Below are positions 1 to 6,876 of a stretch of 15,207 bases of DNA, one piece after another (the first letter of the stretch is position 1; every line of letters begins with the position of its first letter). The notes beneath the pieces are model-generated. The model was not told where the DNA came from. It was given only the letters and a program-made list of their open reading frames with translations, and did no database searches. The DNA comes from Bacteroidales bacterium UBA2030. GTDB lineage: Bacteria > Bacteroidota > Bacteroidia > Bacteroidales > TTA-H9. A program made the position numbers and the translations under genes. The stretch spans positions 1 through 15,207 of the forward strand of contig DDBO01000115.1 of assembly GCA_002332755.1 (NCBI GenBank), in the 5' to 3' direction.

Positions 1-6
1 AGTATA

Positions 7-831
7 TCATGGAAATTTAGGAAACTTCGAAAAATCGGGTTTGCGTTTCTCGAGGAAGGCCCTGCTGCCTTCTTGCGATTCTCCTGTCATGTAGTACAGA
101 AGCGTAGCATTTCCTGCTAGTTCCTGCAATCCTGCCTGCCCATCAAGTTCGGCATTCAGGCACATCTTTATCATTCGAAGGGCCAGAGGGCTATGCTGCA
201 TCATGGTTTTGCACCATTCCACGGTTTCATCTTCCAGTTGCTCCAAAGGAACTACCTTATTCACCAAACCCATCTCCAGGGCTTCCTGTGCTGAGTATTG
301 ACGGCAAAGGAACCAGATTTCACGGGCTTTTTTCTGTCCTACAATTCGAGCCAGGTATGAAGAACCAAAACCGCCGTCGAAACTTCCTACTTTAGGACCT
401 ACCTGTCCGAAAATTGCGTTTTCTGAAGCAATCGTCAAGTCGCACACAACATGGAGTACGTGGCCCCCACCTATAGCATATCCATTCACCATGGCTACTA
501 CTGGCTTAGGCAGCGAACGTATCATGCGTTGAAGATCGAGGACATTCAACCGGGGGACTCCATCCGTTCCAATGTATCCTCCGTGACCTTTAAAATTCTG
601 GTCTCCCCCGCTGCAAAAAGCTTTGTCCCCTTCGCCTGTAATCACCACTACCGCAATTTCGTTGTTTTCGCGGCAAATGTGCATGGCATCAATCATTTCT
701 TTAATGGTATCGGGTGTAAAAGCATTGCGGTAGCGAGGCCTGTTAATGGTAATTTTTCCTATTCCTTCAAAAAATTCGAATTTAATGTCTTGGTAATCTT
801 TGATTTTTGTCCAAATGCGCTTTTCGTTCAT
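7..831 (-). CDS. menB: 1,4-dihydroxy-2-naphthoyl-CoA synthase MenB
   Basis: Crotonase-family enzyme of menaquinone synthesis that closes the ring of o-succinylbenzoyl-CoA to give 1,4-dihydroxy-2-naphthoyl-CoA in the cytoplasm. The 274-aa length is usual for MenB. Visible signatures are SGGDQ (residues 74-78, oxyanion/CoA region), YAIGGGH (118-124) and GPKVGSFDGGFGSSYLARIVG (from 145), followed by QKKAREIWFL; these are specific to MenB rather than to generic enoyl-CoA hydratases. The Gly at 145 marks the bicarbonate-dependent type I class, as I recall it from E. coli MenB. The neighbouring residue is Val144, where E. coli has Thr. It is the third men gene in a row, 114 bases after the menD stop. 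A weak -7-like box (TAAATTTA at 854-861) lies upstream, but co-transcription with menD is equally likely. The stop is six bases from the window edge, so the next gene is not visible. Confidence 0.96.
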   Translation of the reverse strand: MNEKRIWTKIKDYQDIKFEFFEGIGKITINRPRYRNAFTPDTIKEMIDAMHICRENNEIAVVVITGEGDKAFCSGGDQNFKGHGGYIGTDGVPRLNVLDLQRMIRSLPKPVVAMVNGYAIGGGHVLHVVCDLTIASENAIFGQVGPKVGSFDGGFGSSYLARIVGQKKAREIWFLCRQYSAQEALEMGLVNKVVPLEQLEDETVEWCKTMMQHSPLALRMIKMCLNAELDGQAGLQELAGNATLLYYMTGESQEGSRAFLEKRKPDFSKFPKFP

Positions 832-945
832 TTTACATCAGGTTTTATTCGTTTAAATTTATGTATGATATTGTCCGGAATATTTATTTCTGAATGAATA
901 ACAGGCAACACATTTTTTTTGTGTATTTGTTTTTGGTCCAGTTGT

Positions 946-2613
946 TTATTTGAGGTTCTGAAAGTATTGTTTCAAAATCAGGGCATTTTCAGCGGCCTGG
1001 GTCTTGATTTCAATTACCGCAGGTTTTTCTCTTGGATGATCGTATCTATTGCTTAATGCCTCGCCAAGGGAGGTAAAATTATCTGCGAAATAGTATTCGG
1101 CTCCGAAGGATTCTGCTATTCCTCGGGCATGTGTTTGGTGGCTCATTTCTATAAAAGGTTCCAGTTCTTCAAAATGTGAAGGGCCATCTATGATTCTAAA
1201 AATGTTACCTCCTCCGTTGTTGATAAGTATAATGGTAAATGAAGATGGAATATGTCGGTTCCAAAGGGCATTGCTTTCATAGAAGAAGCCGATATCACCT
1301 GTGATAACAGTAACGGATTCTGCTGATACAGCTGCGTAACCCGCTGCTGTCGAAATACAGCCATCTATGCCACTTGTACCCCGATTTCCAAAAAATTTCC
1401 GTCCTGGTTTGTGTTCAAACAGCTGAGCATACCTGATGGGTGTGCTGTTGCCCAGATGAACCACTTCGTTGTTTGGAAGGGCTTCAAAAATTCTATGAAA
1501 AACAAAAAAGTCAGTAAAAGAAGGTGCTTTCAGAAAGGTGTTGTGTTTATTTTCGGCTCTTCGCTTGATGGCAAGCCATCGGTCGCGGTAATCGGAAAAT
1601 TGAGCTGGTGATTCAGGGAGAGAAGACAGAAAAGTATCCATCGTCATAATAAAGGTGTGCGAAAGGCTGAGATAGGTATCGGTATGAATGGCTTCAGAAT
1701 CCGGCGTGATATGCCAATGTACCGAAGGTTTCCATTTGCGAAGCAAAGCTTTTATTTTTTTAGAAACAACGCTTCCGCCAAGACTCACCAAAAGATCGGG
1801 CTTAAGTTCCGTAATATCCTGTGGTGTAAGAGCCTCAACCATTCGATCGGTGCAGGCAATGAAGGTCGGATGGTTGAAATTGCTAGTGGTTTCAACAAAA
1901 ACTATTACAGATGAATCGTTGTTCAGCCGTTCTATCCACTTTTGATTGATTTGCTCAGGAAGCATTTGGCCTACCAGAACCATCTTTTTCTTTTTAGATT
2001 TCCATTCGGCTCCAATTTCGGCAGGCAAAGATTGTATAGGTGAAACCACCTCCATGATGGGATAATCGGTTTTGTAATTGGTCAGGTCGAGGTCGTAAAG
2101 TGGTTCTCGCAAGGGCAAATTGATGTGCACCGGACCAGGAACGGGAAAATTTGCTTTGTCGATGGCGGTATTGATAAGCCGGGCTGAAAACCTTGAATCG
2201 GTTGCATCTTCGGGAAGGCTAATGTTGTAGCGGGTATGGTTGGAGAAAACATTTTCCTGTCTGATGGTTTGTCCGTCGGCCTGGTCAATCCACTCCGAAG
2301 GCCTGTCGGCGGTGATAGCTATCAGGGGTATTTGCTGATAAAAAGCTTCTGTCAGGGCAGGATAATAATTTAAGGCGGCTGTGCCAGAGGTGCATATTAA
2401 GGCAACAGATCTGCGTAAAGCCTGAGCCATTCCCAAGGCAAAAAAACCAGCAGCACGCTCATCGGCTACACTGTACATATTAAACCACCCGGAGCGGTTG
2501 AAAACAATGATGGCCGGGGCATTTCTCGATCCGGGGGATGTAACTATATGAGTTATTCCTTTTTTGTGTAGAAGATAAGCTAGTATAAATATGTTTTCTT
2601 TGTCGGGTGTCAT
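946..2613 (-). CDS. menD: SEPHCHC synthase MenD
   Basis: Thiamine-diphosphate enzyme, 555 aa, that joins 2-oxoglutarate and isochorismate to form 2-succinyl-5-enolpyruvyl-6-hydroxy-3-cyclohexene-1-carboxylate, the first committed menaquinone step. The N-terminal Pyr domain shows TSPGSRNAP (25-33), the ThDP-activating glutamate in DERAAG (Glu52), then a TSGTAALNYYPALTEA stretch and TADRP. IDQADGQTIRQ follows, as in the MenD family. The C-terminal PP domain has the metal/diphosphate motif GDIGFFYESN (439-448) with the partner INN (464-466). Length and motif order match full MenD, with no sign of fusion to MenF or MenH. Its ATG overlaps the menF stop by four bases (ATGA, 2610-2613), so the two are translationally coupled. 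Confidence 0.96.
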   Translation of the reverse strand: MTPDKENIFILAYLLHKKGITHIVTSPGSRNAPAIIVFNRSGWFNMYSVADERAAGFFALGMAQALRRSVALICTSGTAALNYYPALTEAFYQQIPLIAITADRPSEWIDQADGQTIRQENVFSNHTRYNISLPEDATDSRFSARLINTAIDKANFPVPGPVHINLPLREPLYDLDLTNYKTDYPIMEVVSPIQSLPAEIGAEWKSKKKKMVLVGQMLPEQINQKWIERLNNDSSVIVFVETTSNFNHPTFIACTDRMVEALTPQDITELKPDLLVSLGGSVVSKKIKALLRKWKPSVHWHITPDSEAIHTDTYLSLSHTFIMTMDTFLSSLPESPAQFSDYRDRWLAIKRRAENKHNTFLKAPSFTDFFVFHRIFEALPNNEVVHLGNSTPIRYAQLFEHKPGRKFFGNRGTSGIDGCISTAAGYAAVSAESVTVITGDIGFFYESNALWNRHIPSSFTIILINNGGGNIFRIIDGPSHFEELEPFIEMSHQTHARGIAESFGAEYYFADNFTSLGEALSNRYDHPREKPAVIEIKTQAAENALILKQYFQNLK

Positions 2614-3698
2614 GGATTTTTAGTTTGAATAGGAGCAAGGGTCATTGACAAGGCTGCCGAAAGGGTTCCTTTTTTCAGGTTTATTTCATTCCATTCATCC
2701 TCAGCATTGGACGAAGGAGTGATGCCCCCGCCGGCAAAGATGCAGGCCTCTGTTGTACCCAATTTTGCGCACCTTAAATTAACAAATAAATGTACCTGCT
2801 GGTTCGAAATCAGGCCTGCAAATCCTGTGTAAAGCTCTCGCGCATGCGGTTCATTTTCGAGGATAAAATGCTTGGTCTCTTCCCGGGGAACTCCACCCAC
2901 AGCGGGTGTAGGATGCAGTGCAAATGCTGTACGTAATGCCTGAAGGTTAGAGCATTCAGTGCGAAAGCGGGTGCACAGGTGGCGTGCCTTGCCCGCTGTA
3001 ATTTCTTCTGGGCCGTTTATAATGGCCTTATGCCCAATTTCTTTATAAAGCGTTTCATCAATATATGTAACCACCCAGTTGTGCTCTTGTGCTTCCTTAA
3101 TCCCCCATTCCAGCTGGCTATTCTGGGGAAGAGTGCCTGCCAATGCCATGGTCTGCAATATGCCGTTTTCCCATTGAATAAGTGTTTCAGGGCTGGCCCC
3201 GGCCCATAGTCCATAACCGGGTATCATGCTCAAGTAACAATAAGCTTCAGGGTAAAGATTGCAGAGGTTTTCAAAAAGTTGTGAGCTATGCATAGGCCCT
3301 CCCCATGTCTGCCTGAAGACACCCGAAACAACTATTTTTTTTGCTTTCCCCGCATGCATGTAGTCGATGGCCTGGTTTACTAATTTTACATAAGTCTCCT
3401 TGTTTGTTTCACCCGGTAAATCATCGGTTGTAATTTCCTTATTCTGAAGGGCGCTAAGTTTTTCAGGGGAAATGGGTTGCGTAAAATATACCGCCGGCTG
3501 ATCCTCATTAAAGGGGACAAACAGGAAGCCTTCAGAGGCGCTAAGATGAATAGGCGTATGTAGGGTTTCGATATGCGAAGGGATGAATATATGGCTTTCA
3601 TTCTCCCCAGGCATACGATATATCACAAAAGGTTTCTGCTCTGAAGCTAACTGGTTGATGAGGTTAAAATGTTCTTTCTTAAACAGGGGTATTTCCAT
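2610..3698 (-). CDS. menF: isochorismate synthase MenF
   Basis: Chorismate-binding-domain enzyme converting chorismate to isochorismate for menaquinone. With the ATG at 3698 the protein has 362 aa. Recognisable family motifs are ALAGT near residue 185, HPTPAVGG (262-269), RELYTG (287-292) and FAGGGI..S..AEDEW.E...K (321-343), the Mg2+/chorismate site. The frame can be extended to a TTG at 3719, but that TTG lies inside a -7 promoter box (TACCTTTG), so I prefer ATG 3698; ATG 3707 is possible. Isochorismate synthases for siderophores (EntC) share the fold, but overlap with menD and adjacency to menB point to menaquinone. The N-terminal third is divergent, as is usual for this family. Confidence 0.93.
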   Translation of the reverse strand: MEIPLFKKEHFNLINQLASEQKPFVIYRMPGENESHIFIPSHIETLHTPIHLSASEGFLFVPFNEDQPAVYFTQPISPEKLSALQNKEITTDDLPGETNKETYVKLVNQAIDYMHAGKAKKIVVSGVFRQTWGGPMHSSQLFENLCNLYPEAYCYLSMIPGYGLWAGASPETLIQWENGILQTMALAGTLPQNSQLEWGIKEAQEHNWVVTYIDETLYKEIGHKAIINGPEEITAGKARHLCTRFRTECSNLQALRTAFALHPTPAVGGVPREETKHFILENEPHARELYTGFAGLISNQQVHLFVNLRCAKLGTTEACIFAGGGITPSSNAEDEWNEINLKKGTLSAALSMTLAPIQTKNP

Positions 3699-3716
3699 GA
3701 CATTCATGCGAAAACA

Positions 3717-3724
3717 CAAAGGTA
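3717..3724 (-). promoter_or_regulatory. candidate -7 promoter box for menF
   Basis: TACCTTTG on the minus strand is an exact match to the Bacteroidota -7 consensus TAnnTTTG. It sits between the thioesterase stop (3735) and the menF ATG (3698), which would give a leader of roughly a dozen bases. I see no clear -33 TTTG at normal spacing; that region lies inside the thioesterase gene. It implies menF-menD(-menB) can be transcribed independently of the upstream thioesterase. Confidence 0.5.
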
Positions 3725-3734
3725 AGGGGTGGAT

Positions 3735-4142
3735 TCAATGTTTTTTATCGATTACCATTACGCTAAGCCGTGAGAGACATACCAAACGGCTTTTTTCATC
3801 GATAATACGGATTTGCCATACATGCAGCTTGGTGGAGCGGGCAATCAGTTCGGCCTGGCCTGTAACAAATCCTTCAGAAACCTTGCGAACATGGGAGGCA
3901 TTAATTTCAATTCCTACAATGCTTTGCTTTTCACGGTCGATAAGAGCAAGAGAACCCATACTGCCCAACGATTCGGCCAGGGCTGCTGAAGCTCCACCAT
4001 GCAAAAGCCCTGCTGGTTGTTTTGTCCTTGCATCTACTGGCATAGTGGCACAAATGTAGCCTTCGCGATACTCTGTAAAAATAATGCCCAGGCTTTCCAT
4101 CAGGGTGCCGGCAATGAGTGCATTCATTTCTTCAAGGGTCAT
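3735..4142 (-). CDS. menI: YdiI-like hotdog thioesterase, likely DHNA-CoA thioesterase
   Basis: 135-aa single hotdog-domain acyl-CoA thioesterase of the PaaI/YdiI group. The sequence tracks E. coli YdiI closely from memory: MPVDARTKQPAGLLHGGASAALAESLGS (34-61), VGIEINASHVR (76-86), and VWQIRIIDEKSRL near the C-terminus. Likely catalytic residues are Gln42, His48 and Glu57 (the Glu of LAESLGS). In E. coli, YdiI hydrolyses DHNA-CoA to DHNA in menaquinone synthesis. The position here, just upstream of menF and on the same strand, supports that role, and I infer it from similarity plus context. Other YdiI relatives hydrolyse different aromatic or acyl-CoAs, so substrate is not proven. A promoter-like box lies 17 bases upstream of the ATG. 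Confidence 0.82.
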   Translation of the reverse strand: MTLEEMNALIAGTLMESLGIIFTEYREGYICATMPVDARTKQPAGLLHGGASAALAESLGSMGSLALIDREKQSIVGIEINASHVRKVSEGFVTGQAELIARSTKLHVWQIRIIDEKSRLVCLSRLSVMVIDKKH

Positions 4143-4159
4143 GATCCTTGCTTTTTACG

Positions 4160-4167
4160 CAAAGGTA
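4160..4167 (-). promoter_or_regulatory. candidate -7 promoter box for the thioesterase/men cluster
   Basis: TACCTTTG on the minus strand matches TAnnTTTG exactly and is identical to the box before menF. It lies 17 bases before the thioesterase ATG, in the 91-base gap after the WtpA-like gene, so it probably starts the menaquinone group separately from the TPR/barrel/WtpA run. No convincing -33 TTTG is visible. The rest of the gap has a loose inverted pair (AGCCCA/TGGGCT, about 34-base loop) that is too weak to call a terminator. Confidence 0.5.
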
Positions 4168-4233
4168 GGCTGTTTTGGCTATTATTAAAAGCCAGCCCAG
4201 GCAAGTGTAAAGGAGGTAATTTATGGGTTGGGC

Positions 4234-5157
4234 TTATTTTGTTTTTGCAGGGAAGATAAGAACTGAGTCGGGCAAGGTATGTCCTGCTTCCCTAAATATG
4301 CGCAGCCCTAAATTTCGATCAAGTAAAAAGCGAAGATATTCCTGTGCCAGTTGACGATTCAGTGCATTTTGCGGAATAGTAACTCCATACACGATGGCAT
4401 TTCCTTGTTGTTTTATGCTGTCATTTGGATTCTTACCCCTAAGATTTAAACTGGCATTATGATAATATTCCTCCAGTTGTGGATTTGAAAGATTGATGGA
4501 ATCAGGTAGTTCCACAAACTTTAAGCCGTGTTGCTTAGCAACTGAGCGATAAATAAAAATATAATCTACGTTATGGGTTTGGAGGAGCATTAGCAGGTCG
4601 GTTTCCTTAGGGCGGATAAACCGCTGATCCTTGGCTGCCATTTTTTTGTAGATTCCTGGTTTTGAATAAAATTTCTCAGCCAATTGCCATACGAAAAGGG
4701 TACGGTAGCCGCAGGGATCGGCCTGGGGATCAGATCGGGCAAAATTAACATCGTCTCTTAAGAGTAATTCGTGCCAGTTAGATGCTCCGATTTCTGCCGC
4801 GTAACGCGATTGCTGGGTGAAGGCGATGCCGATGGAATTTCCGGCAAATCCATACCATTCTTTCGTGTATTGGGGCCACAAGAATTTTTCAATGACTGAA
4901 ATGTCGGCTGAAACAAACAAGTCGCAGGGCTTTTTCAGGTCAATGATTTTGCGGGCCGATTCTACGCTACCGGCTGCCTCGTGCAATATTTTTACTCCAG
5001 GATGCAGCTTTTGAAAAGCCTCCGACACTTCATGAATAGGTTTGCTTACACTCCCCGCATGGAAAATAATTAGTGTTTGCTCTTTTGGGGAGGAGGATGA
5101 ACATCCTGAAACCCCTATGGCAAAGATTCCAAAGAGTATTAGAATGCGAATTTTCAT
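4234..5157 (-). CDS. wtpA: WtpA-like tungstate/molybdate-binding lipoprotein
   Basis: 307-aa substrate-binding protein of the WtpA/archaeal-ModA branch, which binds tungstate or molybdate outside the inner membrane for ABC import. The N-terminus is a lipoprotein signal with lipobox VSGC and acylated Cys19. Family signatures are HAGS (33-36), EAAGSVESARKI (60-71), CDLFVSAD (78-85), FAGNSIGIAFT (104-114) and SDPQADPCGYR (142-152). ELPDSINLSNP lies further on. The Asp in SDP and the Glu in ELP are probable oxyanion ligands by analogy with archaeal relatives. It starts three bases after the barrel gene's stop, so the two are almost certainly co-transcribed. No permease (wtpB) or ATPase (wtpC) gene follows; the next gene is a thioesterase with its own promoter box. 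Tungstate versus molybdate cannot be decided here. Confidence 0.85.
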   Translation of the reverse strand: MKIRILILFGIFAIGVSGCSSSSPKEQTLIIFHAGSVSKPIHEVSEAFQKLHPGVKILHEAAGSVESARKIIDLKKPCDLFVSADISVIEKFLWPQYTKEWYGFAGNSIGIAFTQQSRYAAEIGASNWHELLLRDDVNFARSDPQADPCGYRTLFVWQLAEKFYSKPGIYKKMAAKDQRFIRPKETDLLMLLQTHNVDYIFIYRSVAKQHGLKFVELPDSINLSNPQLEEYYHNASLNLRGKNPNDSIKQQGNAIVYGVTIPQNALNRQLAQEYLRFLLDRNLGLRIFREAGHTLPDSVLIFPAKTK

Positions 5158-5160
5158 GCT

Positions 5161-6861
5161 TTAGAAAGAATAAGTTATGCCGCCCAGAAAATTAAAGCCA
5201 TAAACTGGGAAGCGATGCCAATATTGGTATTTGCCTCCGGTCAGATTATTAAAATCGGCAAATGCCGAAAAATTCCGGTTTATTCTATATTCTAAACCCA
5301 GTGAAAGATCGGCAAAAGGCTTAAGCCGCACCGGTTCAGGTTCATACCAGCTACCGTCTGGCCTTTTTTCGAAGATTCGGGCATAACGAGCACCCCTGAA
5401 CTCAAACGATCCTTTAAGAATTATTTTGTCCAAAGCCACAATTCTTGCAGTGGCAAAAGCAGTTAGCTCCGGAGTGTGCCATGGTTTAATTTCATTTTCA
5501 AGGTTGTATGAAGTAAACTCCGCACCCAGGGTAAGGTGTATCGACTCCCGCCGATGGTAAGATATTTCTCCCCTGGCTTTCAATACGGTTCCACTGTCAT
5601 AAAGTACTGCAAAGCGATTATAGAGAGGGTAGGAAAGAGTATCGTTGATGAAAAAAGCCTGATTTTTGAAGGATGAATAGCTCATCGATGCGTTGAATCC
5701 CAAATGACGGCCCAGGCTTGTATTTATGCCCCCATAGAATTCAAAGCTGTTCTTTCTGAAATTGGTCAGAAATTCTGGTGCGGTAAACGGATTGACAGAC
5801 GTGATAGCCTCTAACCCATTCCGGTTAACTTCGCCCCGAATTCCGGCGTAAAGTTTCAGAATCTCTTTGATGATGGTAAGCCCACCCTTGATGTCGGGAA
5901 ACAGGTATACCCTTGTTCCTGTGGAATCATAGGCAATACTGGTATTAAGTCCCAGTAAAATTTCATATTCCTCGATTTCGGTATGGAAATAAGGTTTCAG
6001 AGAAAACAGGGCAGCACTTCCGGATGGAAGGTTTTTGAAACTGTTGTCCCAATAATCCAATGCAAGGTTCAATCCAAGGTGATCATTTTTTCGCGTCGAT
6101 AGTGCATCGGTTTGGTAATTTATCCAGGCATCGAATCCGGCATTAAGCTCATGCGAGTGAAAACGATTGCCATACCATCCACCCCTAAAGTTCGCTCCAT
6201 AATTCACATCCGACCGATTGCCGGATGCATTGCGCAAGCCTGCCTGAAATTTAAATTGGGTATAAACCTGCCTTGTACTATCGGTTGGGGGAATCAGACT
6301 ATCGGCCAGCAAACCGGGTTGAAAACCATAATAATGCAACATGTTGCGCCGAAAAGCTGCGTCGGCATTCCAAGCCAGAACCTCACCCGTATGTTTTCCA
6401 AAGATACTGAGCTGATTTTCGCTTGTGGTGCTTTTACTGTAGTCTTTAATGTCGGAAAGTGTTGAAAAATGCCTGAAATGCACACCGAAAGCTGTCCGTT
6501 TGGAATTGGGTTTGGCTGCGAAAAATTCGGCATATGGCGACATCAGGCTACCAAAACCTGCACGGAGATAATTGCGTTGATAAGCGGGGTCGGGCTCGGG
6601 TTTTACTTTTTGGGGATCTATAGTATATACGGGAAACTGGATAAACAATGGCCTCGAAATGATGGAATATTGCAAAGGAGGCATACTTATGGTGGTATCG
6701 TCTAAAACAGGATTGCGGGTTATTTTATTAGCATCACCCACAGATGGATTGAAGTTGCCCACAACCGTGATTTCTTCTACCTGCGGTTTTTGGGCAAGAA
6801 CAAAAACTGGTACTGAGAGCCAGAGGGCAATTAAGCTTAAAAGAATATTCCTGATTTTCAT
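5161..6861 (-). CDS. outer-membrane beta-barrel protein, TonB-receptor-like barrel without a plug
   Basis: 566-aa outer-membrane protein. A signal peptide spans residues 1-23 (cleavage VLA|Q). A segment of about 70 residues follows (starting VEEITVVGNFNP, with PVLDDT and a proline-rich PQKVKPEPDP). From about residue 95 to the end the sequence is alternating aromatic/polar beta-strands, ending in Phe (GGITYSF) as outer-membrane barrels do. Late segments such as YRINRNFSAFADFNNLTGGKYQYW resemble the C-terminal strands of TonB-dependent receptors, but there is no plug domain and no TonB box that I can see, and the protein is much shorter than a SusC-type receptor. It begins 15 bases after the TPR gene and ends three bases before wtpA, so the three form one operon. 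The function is unknown; transport or a structural partner of the TPR protein are both possible. Confidence 0.8.
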   Translation of the reverse strand: MKIRNILLSLIALWLSVPVFVLAQKPQVEEITVVGNFNPSVGDANKITRNPVLDDTTISMPPLQYSIISRPLFIQFPVYTIDPQKVKPEPDPAYQRNYLRAGFGSLMSPYAEFFAAKPNSKRTAFGVHFRHFSTLSDIKDYSKSTTSENQLSIFGKHTGEVLAWNADAAFRRNMLHYYGFQPGLLADSLIPPTDSTRQVYTQFKFQAGLRNASGNRSDVNYGANFRGGWYGNRFHSHELNAGFDAWINYQTDALSTRKNDHLGLNLALDYWDNSFKNLPSGSAALFSLKPYFHTEIEEYEILLGLNTSIAYDSTGTRVYLFPDIKGGLTIIKEILKLYAGIRGEVNRNGLEAITSVNPFTAPEFLTNFRKNSFEFYGGINTSLGRHLGFNASMSYSSFKNQAFFINDTLSYPLYNRFAVLYDSGTVLKARGEISYHRRESIHLTLGAEFTSYNLENEIKPWHTPELTAFATARIVALDKIILKGSFEFRGARYARIFEKRPDGSWYEPEPVRLKPFADLSLGLEYRINRNFSAFADFNNLTGGKYQYWHRFPVYGFNFLGGITYSF

Positions 6862-6876
6862 AGTCTCACAGAGAAT

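Noticed and set aside
451..897. 148-codon open frame on the plus strand opposite menB
   Set aside because: It is antisense to a clearly real gene, has no family resemblance or promoter, and is explained by the codon pattern of menB.
908..924. ACACA - seven T - TGTGT hairpin in the menD-menB gap
   Set aside because: Only five pairs, mostly around a T-run, and no T tract follows on the transcribed strand; too weak for a terminator or attenuator.
3583..4059. 158-codon plus-strand open frame opposite menF and the thioesterase
   Set aside because: Both opposing genes are strongly supported by motifs; the antisense product has no recognisable features.
4182..4230. Inverted pair AGCCCA/TGGGCT after the WtpA-like gene
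   Set aside because: The loop of about 34 bases is too long and the short T tract does not directly follow the stem; not convincing as a terminator.
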